This document shows positions 1-10,514 of a stretch of 64,000 bases of DNA, piece after piece (within the stretch, counting starts at the first letter, position 1; each line of letters begins with the position of its first letter). Below the pieces are notes generated by a model that had not been told where the DNA came from, ran no database searches, and saw nothing but the letters and a program-made list of their open reading frames with translations. This stretch comes from Akanthomyces muscarius (taxonomy: Eukaryota; Ascomycota; Sordariomycetes; Hypocreales; Cordycipitaceae), in assembly GCF_028009165.1 (NCBI RefSeq), contig NC_079244.1, positions 1,860,001 to 1,924,000 of the forward strand, read 5' to 3'. Position numbers and translations under genes: made by a program.

Positions 1-1
1 C

Positions 2-680
2 TTGTTGATCACAGGAAGCATGTTTGATGCTCATGGGAACAATCAATGGATACTGGATTTGTTAACATTACTCAAAGGTATCCCCCACTCCTCACTGCAC
101 CTCATCACGGATTTGACACGGAAACGCTAATGTCTTTGCAGAACTATGGCTATCTCGGCCCGATTTCCACTTCACAGGGGTCTGCTTCGGGCACCAAGTC
201 CTCTCCCGCCTTCTCGGGGGCAAAGTCGCGCCGTCAGCCTCTCAAGACTGGGAACTTGGCCACTGCGAAATAGAGTTGTCATCCACAGGCCAGCGTCTCT
301 TTCGTACCCGAGACGCAAAGATTCATCTACACCAGATGCACCAGGATCAAGTGACGGAGAAGCCCACGGTCAAGTCTGCAGGTGGGTTGCTGCCCGATGA
401 TGCTGAAATCGCCGTCTGGGGAGGTAGTGACCACACGCCGGTGCAGGGCTTGTATATTCCCAATAAGCTGTTTACATCGCAGGCTCATATGGCGTTTGAC
501 GAGGACATGGTAAAACGGCAGATCCAGATGAGGGTAGATAATGGGGGGATTCAGGATCTGGAGCATGCCGATAAGGCAGCGGAGACGGCGCATTTGGAGC
601 ATGATGGGTTAGAGGTTGCCAAGGCGATTTTGAGATTGTTCATGTACGATGATGATGGAATGGGGTATGAGAGGAAGTAG
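2..680 (+). CDS. Class I glutamine amidotransferase-like protein, 3' part
   Basis: The gene enters from the left edge, so its start is missing. Two exons are read: 2-77 and 142-680, with a 64-nt intron (78-141) that has a GTATCC donor, a GCTAATG branch-like site and a TTTGCAG acceptor. The spliced protein contains GVCFGHQVLSRLLGG, the nucleophile-elbow of class I glutamine amidotransferases with the catalytic Cys, and further on FTSQAHMAFDED, which occupies the place of the family's catalytic His/acid motif. These domains hydrolyse glutamine to deliver ammonia. Stand-alone fungal members resemble the amidase half of GMP synthase, but their acceptor substrate is generally unknown. The tail is acidic (YDDDGMGY). 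Family assignment is firm; the precise substrate cannot be told from sequence. Confidence 0.85.
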
Positions 681-1172
681 CCTCACAATTGCAGACAGTA
701 CAAGATAGGAATGCTTGAAATGCTATAGTACGAGCCATGTTGCATTAACTCCGCTGGTCTTGTGTATGTCAATAGATTGTCGGCGTACTGCGGCTACGAG
801 TAGCCCACCTTTTCAAACGGGCGGACCAGTCCTGGCTTTGAGAGATCGAGAACAAAAATCATATTGTGTAAGGCTCGATTTTCATTCACACAGTGTAAGT
901 CAAGACAGGACGCTAATTATGCTCAAATCAACATTGTCTTCAACAAGGCCTCTCTTTCCTACGTTGTACTCCGCGTGACGTCATAAATGCTTAGATCAGC
1001 AAGATCCCCAGGTTTTGCCTCTTCTTTGGTTTAAGCTCCAGACTAGCGGCTCAGCCTAGCCTCGGCCACATTGGTCGCCGACGCGCAAGCCTCTTCCCTT
1101 GCTCGTCTGTCTCTTCTTCTTCTTTTCCCCCTCTTTTCTTCCCTCTTAAACAACAAACTCGAAAAAAAAAAC
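681..1172. other. Intergenic region and leader of the HsbA gene
   Basis: No coding potential is seen. The last 90 bases (about 1080-1165) are very rich in C and T on the + strand, followed by an A-run directly before the ATG at 1173. This is typical of a fungal pyrimidine-rich promoter and leader. Confidence 0.6.
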
Positions 1173-1892
1173 ATGAAATACGCAACTGTTCTCAGCCTCA
1201 GCCTCGCGGCCATTGCCTCCGCCTCCATTGGTGAGCGCGACTCGGCGCCTTACAAAAAGGTCGTCGAGTCCATCACCTCGTCCGTTGAGAGCCTGGACTC
1301 TGCCGTGCAGAGCTACAACGGCAATGACAAGGGGCCAGTCATTGACGCCTCCGACGCGCTCGTCAAGTCCCTCGACGACGGCAAGACGACCATTGACGGC
1401 CTCGACAACCTGAGCGCCAGCGACGCCGGGCCCCTCTCCGGCGTCCTCATGACGCTCAGCAGCAAGAGCCAGACGCTCACCGACGACCTCAAGAGCAAAC
1501 GCGGCGACGTGGAAAAGGCGAGCGAGTGCGACGCTGTGCGCAAGGCCCTCGGCGACATCAACACCAGCGCGCAGGCGCTCGTCGATGCGGCGGTCAGCAA
1601 GATCCCCAAGGGGCTGCAGACGCTCGCGCAGGGGTTCGTGTCCCAGTTTACCAACTCGTTCAAGGACACGCAAGAATACTTTTCGACGTCCAACTGCATC
1701 AATGGCGGTGGCGGTGGAAACGGCACCTCGTCGTCGACTGGCGGCTCGGGAAGCTCGACGACCGCGGGCTCGACGACCTCTCCGACTAGTGGGCAGACGA
1801 CTGCGTCTCCCAGCGGCAAGAGCGGCGCTTATATGCTAGCTCCTGTATGGGGTCTAGGAGCGGTCATGGCACTGTTTGCCGTGTATGTATAG
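1173..1892 (+). CDS. HsbA-type hydrophobic surface-binding protein, GPI-anchored
   Basis: This single-exon gene encodes 239 residues. The ATG follows a poly-A run and opens a clear signal peptide (MKYATVLSLSLAAIASA). Residues about 20-175 form the helical hydrophobic-surface-binding protein A / cell-wall galactomannoprotein domain: alternating hydrophobic helices with few cysteines and no enzyme motif. Residues about 180-220 are a Gly/Ser/Thr-rich linker with an NGT sequon. The C-terminal hydrophobic stretch after GKSGAY fits a GPI-attachment signal. HsbA proteins coat hydrophobic surfaces and in Aspergillus recruit esterases or cutinases; here the GPI tail suggests a wall-bound form. In a surface-attaching fungus this would serve adhesion or host-surface contact, which is inference. 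The in-frame ORF extends upstream of 1173, but that part lacks a signal peptide, so 1173 is preferred. Confidence 0.88.
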   Translation: MKYATVLSLSLAAIASASIGERDSAPYKKVVESITSSVESLDSAVQSYNGNDKGPVIDASDALVKSLDDGKTTIDGLDNLSASDAGPLSGVLMTLSSKSQTLTDDLKSKRGDVEKASECDAVRKALGDINTSAQALVDAAVSKIPKGLQTLAQGFVSQFTNSFKDTQEYFSTSNCINGGGGGNGTSSSTGGSGSSTTAGSTTSPTSGQTTASPSGKSGAYMLAPVWGLGAVMALFAVYV

Positions 1893-2506
1893 TGTATATA
1901 GATCTAGTGTATTTTTATTGGAGTACTGCTAGATGAGGTAGACCTTGAACGGTCAGCCAAGAAGCCTACTTTTGAACTGTAGTGTGGCTGAATTGTGAAA
2001 AACAAAATAAAATTAAAATAATAATACCACGAGATGCCCTGCCAAATGAGACGACATTGCAAATGAATAGAAAAAGACAAAGCTCGATAAAGGCACTGCG
2101 ACCGGAATGTGGATGGGCGTGTACTTGTCGAGCAAGCACAACTGCAAAGTGCGTCATGGCTCGGCTTGCCGTGACTCGGCATGGGTGCATCCGATGTACG
2201 TTCAAAGAATCTCAATTCGTTTACTTAGTGCAAAGACTGTTCCACCTAAGCTCTTGTGTAAGCAAGGTTTTCATGAAGCCACCCAACGCGGAGTGGTCAT
2301 ACTCACCGTTGCAGCTATAGACGCCGATTTATTGAGACAACCTAGCACATCCAGGTATGCGACAATTCGTTGTCGCATAAGCGAATTTGTGCTGGAGGAA
2401 ATCGGCACGTGGTATACCTCTTACCGTGGTAGAGGCGCCGCGCAAGCGTAAGCCCATTGCATCGTGTGTCGCGTGCTTCCCACCAGCTCTGAGAGCTTAA
2501 TATTGA
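1893..2506. other. Intergenic, no gene supported
   Basis: It starts with the AT-rich 3' flank of the HsbA gene. I searched here for a 5' exon with a signal peptide that could splice onto the cysteine-rich exon at 2526 and found none in a compatible phase. Confidence 0.4.
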
Positions 2507-2806
2507 CTGGCTGACTGTCTTCCAGGCCTCAACAACTGCGGCCAAAGCCTCTACGAAATGGTTCGTCGATACTGCGATGTCGCACCCTCGGATGACTGCC
2601 CGATGTTACACTGTTACAACACAGACAACTATGACTTCGTCAACCAGCAGTGTCTCGCGGGCAATAGTGTCGCGGACAGTCCCAACAACAGGAAACAACT
2701 ACGTTTCTGCTGCCGCGCCCATTACTCCGGCTTCTTTAAGTACCTCGAGACCTGCGGCCGTGGCCGTGTTAACGCGGGCTCTGGTCAGAACGACTACTGC
2801 GCCTAG
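2507..2806 (+). pseudogene. Orphan cysteine-rich exon, probably of a small secreted protein
   Basis: The frame is open from 2507 to a TAG at 2804-2806. A good acceptor (CTGACTGTCTTCCAG, ending 2525) precedes a cysteine-dense segment beginning GLNNCGQSLYEM and ending GSGQNDYCA. It carries nine or more cysteines in about 90 residues, including a CC pair, which is the look of a small secreted, disulfide-rich protein. No upstream exon carrying a start and signal peptide joins in the right phase, and the only in-frame ATG (2558) would remove the first cysteine and give no secretion signal. It may be the 3' exon of a gene whose 5' part is lost, or of a gene with a distant first exon. I do not recognise the family. 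Confidence 0.4.
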
Positions 2807-3328
2807 AGCTGCCGTGCGCCCATGCCTCAGACAGGATGGCGCCTTTTGGGGTTGGGCACTGGCAACACAGCCGAGTTGCTCTAAAAAGAATTCTAAATCT
2901 ACCAAAACTGGTACTGGTAATCATATCTATTCTTATCCAGTAAATCAAGTTCCCCATCCTCCATCTGCTGCTGCTTTGATGCGTGCCACGGAGCGATGGC
3001 AGCTTACTGGTCTTCCGTCGCACCCGTGACCAGAGTGAATGGCTGGTTGCTGTTCATGTTTCACTCTTTGTGGTACTTCAAAGAGCTGATAGACATACGA
3101 GCGGGGGATAAAGAGACTCCAGAATACGGTACAGCCAATAGTTTGGCATTGAGGCGAAGCTCAGATCATGCGCACCGACAATGAAGCTGGTGCCCAACAT
3201 GGTCGTTTTCTTTCCCCAATTTGATTTGTCTCTGTCATTCTCTGGAAGCAGTGAGATTTAAAACGGCTTAGTCCCAGTGAAGGCTTAGCCTAGAAACAAC
3301 ATTCACAACACAGACGACCGTATCAAAG
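2807..3328. other. Intergenic, promoter side of the M3 peptidase homologue
   Basis: No ORF with coding character is seen. The ATG at 3329 is preceded by ATCAAAG, a good fungal start context, and it begins the conserved reading frame. Confidence 0.4.
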
Positions 3329-5679
3329 ATGAGTACCAGGCACCCGCCTCAGCCGGCTCCCAAGTGGCCCGCTGCGAAGGACATACTCCCGACTATGCGA
3401 CGCATCCTGAAAGAGCATCGGAAAGTCAGAGACAAAATATGCGCTGAAATTAAGCCGTCGAATGCTTGTTTCGACAACGCTATTTCTCCACTGCTGGAAG
3501 TCGAGAGCCAAACGTCTGGCGAGTACTCGATGATCGCGTTGATGAGCGAGGTAGCCGCGGACGCCGAGTCGCGCGAAGCCTCCGAAGCGGCCCTGAAACT
3601 AGCCGCCGAGGAAGAAGCCACGAACTATTCTCGAACAGATTGGCTCGCCATCGTTGATGCTGTCAGGAACAAGAATGAGACTCTCACGCCGGAAGCACAG
3701 TGCTACGTGGACAGGCTATGGCAGAGAAGCAGGCAAGCTGGCCATGGTATTCCGGACGAGCATGCTGCGAAGCAGTATGTTTCATCACAGTCCAGCATCA
3801 AGCGAATGCGTCAACGATATATACGCAACATCACAGACAGCGAGGATGGAATCTGGATTCCTGCCAAGGATCTAAGCGGCGTGCCCAAGACTCTCGTGGA
3901 CCGCATCGTCACGAAGAGGTCACCCGACAAGAAAAGTGTCCTTGTCCCCTTTCGAGAACCGGAAGCCAAGCTCTACCTGCAGTACGTCCGGAATCCATCG
4001 GCAAGAAAGGTCTATCATGTCGCGATGAGCCGGCAATACAAGGATAACGTGGATCTCTTCCGGGACGTCATCGCCGCGCGCCATCGAAGCGCCAGCATGC
4101 TCGGCTACAAGAACCACGCGGAATTTATGCTCGAGTCACGCATGCTTAGTTCAACGAACAAAATACATAAATTCTTGGATGAGGTCGAAGATGCGCTGCG
4201 AGAAAGGGGCAGAGCAGAGATGGGTGCTCTAATTGTACTGAAGGAAGGGCATTTACGCAGCACCCCGTACCCGGACGACGACCACAACAAGATGCCATTG
4301 TGGGACTATGAGTATTACGCTCGCTTGAAAAGGGAAAGTCTCAAGATTTGTGAAAGCCAGTATTCAGAATACTTCCCCTTGGAACTGGTCGTCGCAGGCC
4401 TCCTGCGGACTGTGACGGAGTGTTTGGGTCTGCGTTTCGCGCCACTAACAGCTGAAGAGATGGTCGGCTCCATATGGCATGAGGATTTCATGGGCTGGGC
4501 AGTGTGGGAAGATGATGTCACGATCAAGAATGAAGAGATGTTTGTTGGATATCTGTACATGGACCTGCTTTCGCGCGAGAACAAGGCCAGAGGCTCGCAG
4601 AGTCACAGCCTCCAGAGTGTAAGTGCCCTTGGCTCATTGAGACGTCAAAGACAAGACTAATCATTTCCACCTTAGTCAGTCGCCGGAAAAGAAGGCATTA
4701 CAGTATACCCTAGCTCACTGATCAGGTGCAGCTTTCCTCGGCAGCCGGAAGGTGGCTCAACTCTGCTGACACAAGACAATATTGTGGCGCTTTTTCATGG
4801 TAAGTAATCCTGATGATCTCCAGCTCGCAATGGCGGGCCTAGCCAGCATTCGCTGACGATCGACCAGAATGCGGCCATGCTTTGCACAATCTGCTGTCCC
4901 GTGATAAATACAGTCGCTTCCACGGCGGGAGCCGCGCCCCACGACAAAGTAGCAAAGTGCCCGGCTTCCTTTTTGAGAACTGGTGCTGGATGAAAAAGAC
5001 ACTCCGAGACATGAACAGACACTACGCATATGTAAAGCCGTATTGTCTGGAAAGATGGCTGGAAGAGCACCCAGGTCGCGCCGCACCACCCGTGAGACTG
5101 TCGGACGATGACCTGGAGCGCCTCATCAGTAGCCGCAAGGAGGGCAAGATATATTGGTATCTTTCTCAGCTGTAAGTGTCGCCGCCCACGGGCTTTCAGC
5201 GCTTGTAAGATTCGCTAATTAGATGTGAAGGGCCCTGTCCCGCTTCGACATGGCGGTGCATGGCTGTCGCAGCCTAGACGACTCCCTGAAGCTCAACCCT
5301 GCTACTCTGTATTACGACCTCATGGAAAAAAACTGTTTCTTGTCCAGGCCAGACCCTTTCAACATAGGACATCCGGAAGTCGGCTTTGTGGAGCTGATGA
5401 ATGGCAGCGACGCTGGCTTGCACACTGAACTGAGGTATGTGACCGTCCCATTTGGCTACTCGCCTTGACTGATTAAGAATTGGTGAAAGTGCCCACGTTG
5501 CAGCGATCAACATCTATGAAGGGATGTTCGCTGAGAAGCCGTTCAATAGGGACGCTTGGGGAAAGTATCGCTGTGAGTTTTCGGAAATGGGAGGCAGCCA
5601 AGATGAGGCAACTGTGGTGGAGAAGCTGTTGGGAGGGCCTCCCAAGGTCGACGTGCTTGTCAAATGGCTGCACAAGTAA
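3329..5679 (+). CDS. M3-family (thimet oligopeptidase/saccharolysin-like) protein, probably catalytically inactive
   Basis: Five exons are inferred: 3329-4618, 4676-4799, 4868-5171, 5231-5434 and 5490-5679. All introns are GT/AG and 55-68 nt long, and the protein is 703 residues, the usual size of the M3A family. The helical N-terminal half and the HExxH motif (HECGH, residues 471-475) identify the family. The HExxH codons are split by the second intron inside the Glu codon. M3 enzymes cleave short peptides in the cytosol or mitochondria; no targeting presequence is seen. Several active-site positions are altered. By alignment on the shared ENW triplet the third zinc-ligand Glu (FVEAPSQ in active members) is Lys501. 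The later stretch that should read GHL-GGYDA-YYGY reads ELMNGSDAGLHTE, losing the catalytic His and Tyr residues. The intact frame argues for a maintained pseudoenzyme. The last acceptor (AAAG at 5489) was chosen over one at 5477 because it restores the family's residue spacing. Confidence 0.85.
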
Positions 5680-7377
5680 GCAAAATGCTTCTTAGGTACC
5701 TGTATAAATAGCAGGACAAGTAGCAATATAGATTCTGCTCTCAATCTTGCTGCTGTGCTCATATTTTTTGTCGTATTTTCCATTCGTTTTGAGTTTGACG
5801 ATATTTTGCGCCGAGTGCCTGCTTGTACGCTGCATGACCTCGGCGACGTAGCACAAGATCCTAGCCTGGCAAGCGGTACAGTCGTACTGGTAGTTAGCCG
5901 GCTTCCGAATTCATTCGTCACACAAATGCTACTGCTACGGAATACTGCATATGCCATCGGTAGCCCACCACCCGGCGCCGTGCCTCCCGATCGGTACCTA
6001 ATGGCATGAGATTGACATGTTGGGCAGTGCTTCGGGATGGAGATTGGGCCAAATCGCATCAAAGCGCGCCATCTGTGCCTGAGCGAACTACAGCAACGGG
6101 TGCAAGGTAAGATGCAAGATGCAGCCAGCAGGTTGGCGTGCCCTGTTTCACTGCATGTCGGGCGTTGGGTTGGGGGCCGGTGAGTCCGGGGCGATCTCCA
6201 CCGGGCGGGCGGTTGATGCTTGGCTGACTGGGAGCTTGGCAAGTTTTTGGCATGATTATTCCCCTCTGGATCATAGAGTTTGTGCCCAATCGTTTCTAAT
6301 GGAATTGCGGCCCAACGGTAGTGGCCAGGGCTCGGCGCAAAGGTGAGCGAGATCAGAGTCATACCAGTCAGTAGGTTGGAGCGCGAAATTAAAGCCGCAT
6401 AACCGTTTGCTCGACGACGACGAGGCCATGGATGGTGGGCTTGTTCAAACCAAGGCCAGGCGACTCGAGCAAGGGACCAACCAGGTCACGAGGATGGAAG
6501 GAGGATGAGATGGTGGGTGGGCACGAGCCGCCTGGCGTTGCTGCGGGTGCGAGTTGCAGTCAAAGGCGTGGGTAGCAAGCAGGTAGGGACTAGGTACATA
6601 CAGTAGTCAGATGGAGATGCCTTCCGAGGGGAGGAGTTGCAACGCAAGATAGCACGGAGGCAGGGAGGTGGAAAGTATCCGTATCTCTTCATCATCTCAC
6701 GAGTGAGAGATGTTCCTGCAAGATGGTGGTGTGGCTAGTGCATCATGACGTCCTCAGAGACGCTCAGAAGCTGCAGCTGGTGAGGTCAGTGGCTCGCGGG
6801 CCTTGATTCAGGGCATCCAGACCGCTAATATATGCCAGGAACCTCCCTGAGCAGGCCTGGAGCCCACATTTCGCGGGGCGGCACTTTCCAGGTTTCAACG
6901 GGCTTCAGTGGACTCCAGCGGGCTGCAGCGCCGGCTCCAGGCGGGCGCCAGAGGGCCGCAGCGCCACAACCCAAGGTGTGGGCGGGGCGCGCACTGCCAC
7001 TTTCACGTCATCCATCTGCTCCCACCTGAGTCTTTCCTCTTCCTCAGTTTGACGTTCGTACGCACTCGCCCGCACTGAATGGGCCTCTTTCAGCCCTCTC
7101 TTTTCCTTTCACGAACCCACACAGCGCAGTTTTCCGGCCTTTATCAGTCCCCCTTTTTTTTTCTTCTCGCTAGTTTCTCTTCTTTTTTCTCTCCTCTCAA
7201 CGGCTGTACCCGTGCTTGTCTTGCCCCCCCTGGTGCCAGCAGCGCTTCGTTATATACTGCGCCCACCGCCGCCCGTTTGTCCTACCTACCTTACAGGTAC
7301 TCGACCCCGCCTGCTCGCTCACTCGTTCCCAAGCCTCGCCACGCCAGCAACGGTCGGTAGCCTTTTTTTCGCCCATC
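5680..7377. other. 1.7-kb intergenic region and leader of the DUF8035 gene
   Basis: No gene is supported. About 6880-6970 is GC-rich with repeated CAGCGGGC/GCAGCG-type words. From about 7085 to 7200 the + strand is a long C/T tract, and C/T-rich sequence continues to the ATG at 7378, consistent with a long pyrimidine-rich promoter and 5' leader. In-frame codons upstream of 7378 exist, but the conserved protein begins MSRGDRYEQDRYYY. Confidence 0.45.
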
Positions 7378-9146
7378 ATGAGCCGCGGCGACCGTTACGA
7401 ACAAGACCGCTACTACTACGATCGTGACCGCGACTATGAGCGCGATCGCGACCGCGGCGGCGGCGGCGGCAGCGCCAGCGGCGGGTATGCCCGCGACCGA
7501 GTCGTCGAGGACGACCGGTACTACATGCGAGGTGGCCGAGGCGTCGACGTAGAGGAGCGCGATCGTTTCTACGAGCGCGATGTTGATGTCGACCGCCGCC
7601 GCCCTGCCTACGAGGAACCCCGCTACGCCGACCATCTGGCCCGCGACTTTGAGCGTGGGGTCTCGCTGGACGACAGGGAGCGTGAATACCGCCGACCCAG
7701 AAGCGACATCTTTGACCGTCGCCCTGAACCTGGCCCTCTCGTCCGTCATTCACCTCCCCCGCCCGCTAGGTCCCGTTACGAGTATGACGAGCGTGATACC
7801 TATCGCGAGTCTTACCGTGAACCGCCCCGGGAACTCGGGCCTGCACCCGTCCGTGACCCTTACCGCGACGAATTTTACCCTCCTCCCCCTCCCCGCTCTG
7901 AGCGCCCGGAACAATTCCATGAGGTCGTTCGCGAGCGCACGATCGAGCGCGACCGCAGCCCAGCTGCCTCCCGAGTCAGCCGCAGCCACCGCAGTCACTC
8001 CAGGTCGCGCAGCAGAAGTGCGTCCAGCCACAGCCGCAGCGGTGGAACCAGTGTACGCGCAGAATACCCAAAGAAGGGTAAGACACGTATCCCCGCTCGT
8101 CTTGTCTCGACCAAGATCATTATCGACTTGGGATACCCTTACGTTGAAGAGGTAAGTAAATTTGCAAGATTGCGCGTGCCGCAAACACTAACGTATTTAG
8201 GGAGGCACAATCATTGTTCAAAAGGCCCTCGGCCAGGAGCACATTGATGAGCTCCTCAGACTGAGCGAAGAATACACCAAAGGTGAGTAGCCAAGCCCCT
8301 CGTCAAACTTGAACGACTCGAACTGGGCTAATATATCACAGCTGAGGTAGACATATCTGTGCCTGCGCCTGCAAAGTCGTCTGCTGGCGAGATCATTCAG
8401 GAGCGCCGCGAGGAGCACCATAGCCCGCACCATGACGACATCAAGCAAGAAGTCATCATCTCCCCCACCCCGCAACCAATATATATCCAGGCCCCTGCTC
8501 CGGCTCCCCCGCCCCCAGCTCCTTCGTCGCATGCGCCAGTCATCGTGGACGCTCACCCACGCTCTCCGAGCCACCATGGCCATGGCCATGGCCATGGCAG
8601 CGTTGAAATTGTGGACAAGACGGTCATCCGCGAGGACTATCCTCGCTACCTCAAGAACGACTATGAAGAGGATACACTAGTCGTCGCACCTCTTGTTCGA
8701 GCTCGCTCCCGCTCCCGCTCCCGCGCAAGATCCGACATCCGTGCTGAGATCCGTGCCCTTGAGCGCGAGTACGAAGGGCGCTCGCGCTCGAGACACCACC
8801 ACCACCACCACCATCGCGATGAAGAAGAATACGATATTGTACGCACCGAGCGCATGGAAGATGGCCAGCTCGTCGTGTTCGAAGAGCGACTTGATCGCGT
8901 CACCAGCCACCCCAAGCCTGCGAGAATCGAGAAAGACAAGAAAGGTAGGATCACCCTCAGCCTGCCAGCTTCAGTCTATAGATAGACTCGGATCCACGAT
9001 GTAGCATCCGAAATACAATCTTGGTCCTTGTTTCTTTTCGTCATTTACTATCAACGTTTCTTCTGTCACGGAGCGGCCGCTGACTTGGTTATCTTTCAGG
9101 ACCACCCGCTGGCCTGCTGCGCGCCATGTTGACCAGCCTTACATGA
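7378..9146 (+). CDS. Arg/Ser-rich DUF8035-type protein
   Basis: Four exons are read: 7378-8151, 8201-8282, 8342-8944 and 9100-9146, giving 501 residues. The N-terminal 240 residues are extremely rich in Arg, Asp, Tyr and Glu (repeated RDRDYERDRDR). A short folded module around residues 245-285 (TRIPARLVSTKIIIDLGYPY, then GGTIIVQKALGQEHIDELL) spans the first intron and matches the conserved core of a fungal domain of unknown function (DUF8035). A Pro/Ala linker, a Gly-His repeat coded by tandem CCATGG hexamers, SR repeats (RSRSRSR), a run of seven histidines and a conserved tail follow. The tail PPAGLLRAMLTSLT is reached only by splicing the last, 155-nt intron; reading through gives an unrelated end. 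RD/SR tracts are typical of nuclear RNA-processing proteins, but no function is established. Confidence 0.82.
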
Positions 9147-9863
9147 GCAATAGAAAGGGGCAGCGATGCGCGGAACTGGTTTCAACAAGGATGTATACGA
9201 TCGAAATTTGTTCATGGCTATTTATTTCCTGTTTCATGTTTGGGATTTCTTTTTTGGATACCTGGGGTTTACATTTACTTTTAGTGTCGATATTGTAATG
9301 ACTTATGAATGACTTTATGCCTGTTTATCTTTTGCTTGAGGATGATTTTCTTCAATCCTGGCCGAAACCTGATGTGTTGTCCACAGCTTCCTAATCTAGA
9401 AGGTCGTCCACGTTTTAACTTTGAGACGATAGACCCACGATGATCGGCAGCCTCCTCTGCCATGATGACGAAACGCCCGAGACGGAATGTCGCAAGCAGT
9501 TGAGAGAGCCGTTTGGCTACGTTGATCTACAGTTCTGAAAACAAATAATGGCAATTTCCCGAAGGACTTGCGCGGGCCTGGCTATGGACGCTGACAGGTA
9601 GCATGGCGGTAGTGGCGAGCAAATCCCACCTCTTTTTTTGTTCATGCTAGCTTCCCCCGCCGAAGCGATTTGCCGAACGAGCTATTGCTATTTCAGGAAG
9701 CTCGTCCGGGATGATAAATAAGCTTCCCCAGAAGCTCCGTCTTCGCCCCCGCGGCGACGACGTTGTCTTTCTTCTTCTTCTTCCAACTGCTGCTGCCTGA
9801 ACTTGATTCTTCATTTGCACTACACTTCTCACACTCGCGCGCAGTCCAAGTACCACGTACCAA
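9147..9863. other. Intergenic region with pyrimidine-rich promoter
   Basis: This holds the 3' flank of the DUF8035 gene and then a CTTCTTCTTCTTCC tract at about 9771-9785, about 80 bases before the ATG at 9864. No gene is seen. Confidence 0.4.
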
Positions 9864-10514
9864 ATGCCCGCCCAGACATCGCACAGTCTTGTCCGCATCG
9901 TCATTGGCGCCGTCGCCGTCCTCACTCTCCTCGCCTACTTTTCGCCGACACCGCCCGTCAGCATCGCCGCCAAGTTGAGCAAAATGACAGGCGCCGCCGA
10001 CACATCCCAAGATCCCATCCCGGGGCTCGTCGTCACCCTGGCGCAGGTCCCCTCCGCGAGCCCCCCCGCGTTCCGCGCCACCATCACCAACAAGAACCCC
10101 TTTGCTGTCTCCTTTCTCGACTATGACTCCCCGGTGGATGAGCTCGTGGTGCAGCTCGGGCTGGTCGAGCTCACGCCCGCCGCACCTGCTGATGCCAAGC
10201 CCGTCGCGCTGGACAGCATCAAGGTGAACCGCCTGTGGCCGCCCAAGGTGGACTTTGTGCAGGAGATTCCTGCGGGCGGCAGCGTGTCGGGGGAGGTTGC
10301 CGTCCGGCCGAAGAGTGTGCCGTACGAGAAGCTGGGGGATCGGTTCTTTGTGCAGATGAAGGGCGAGTGGCGCGCCGTCATGGCGATGCCCAAGAGTGAA
10401 GTTACAAAGGAGTTTCTGGAGCATATCCCCGCAAGGCCGAATACGTACCAGGGTCAGTACGAGTCGGATAGGACTGAGATGACGGTAGATTCGGCATCGC
10501 TGGAGCTGAAGTAA
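9864..10514 (+). CDS. Conserved fungal protein of unknown function with N-terminal membrane anchor
   Basis: A single exon encodes 216 residues. Residues 9-28 form one hydrophobic helix (signal anchor or uncleaved signal). The remainder is a predicted beta-rich domain beginning PGLVVTLAQVPSASPPAFRATITNKNPFAVSFLDYDSP. This resembles a beta-sandwich of the kind common in uncharacterised fungal proteins of about 180-200 residues, some of which resemble the N-terminal region of deuterolysin-type proteases. No catalytic motif and no conserved cysteine pairs are seen. The domain would be intact if translation started at Met41 (9984), giving a soluble cytosolic form, so the anchor depends on which ATG is used. 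The codons are GC-rich at third positions, like other housekeeping genes of the window. Confidence 0.7.
   Translation: MPAQTSHSLVRIVIGAVAVLTLLAYFSPTPPVSIAAKLSKMTGAADTSQDPIPGLVVTLAQVPSASPPAFRATITNKNPFAVSFLDYDSPVDELVVQLGLVELTPAAPADAKPVALDSIKVNRLWPPKVDFVQEIPAGGSVSGEVAVRPKSVPYEKLGDRFFVQMKGEWRAVMAMPKSEVTKEFLEHIPARPNTYQGQYESDRTEMTVDSASLELK

Noticed and set aside
5478..5489. Alternative acceptor at 5477 for the last intron of the M3 homologue
   Set aside because: It would give a 43-nt intron and insert four residues compared with the family spacing; the acceptor at 5489 gives 55 nt and exact spacing.
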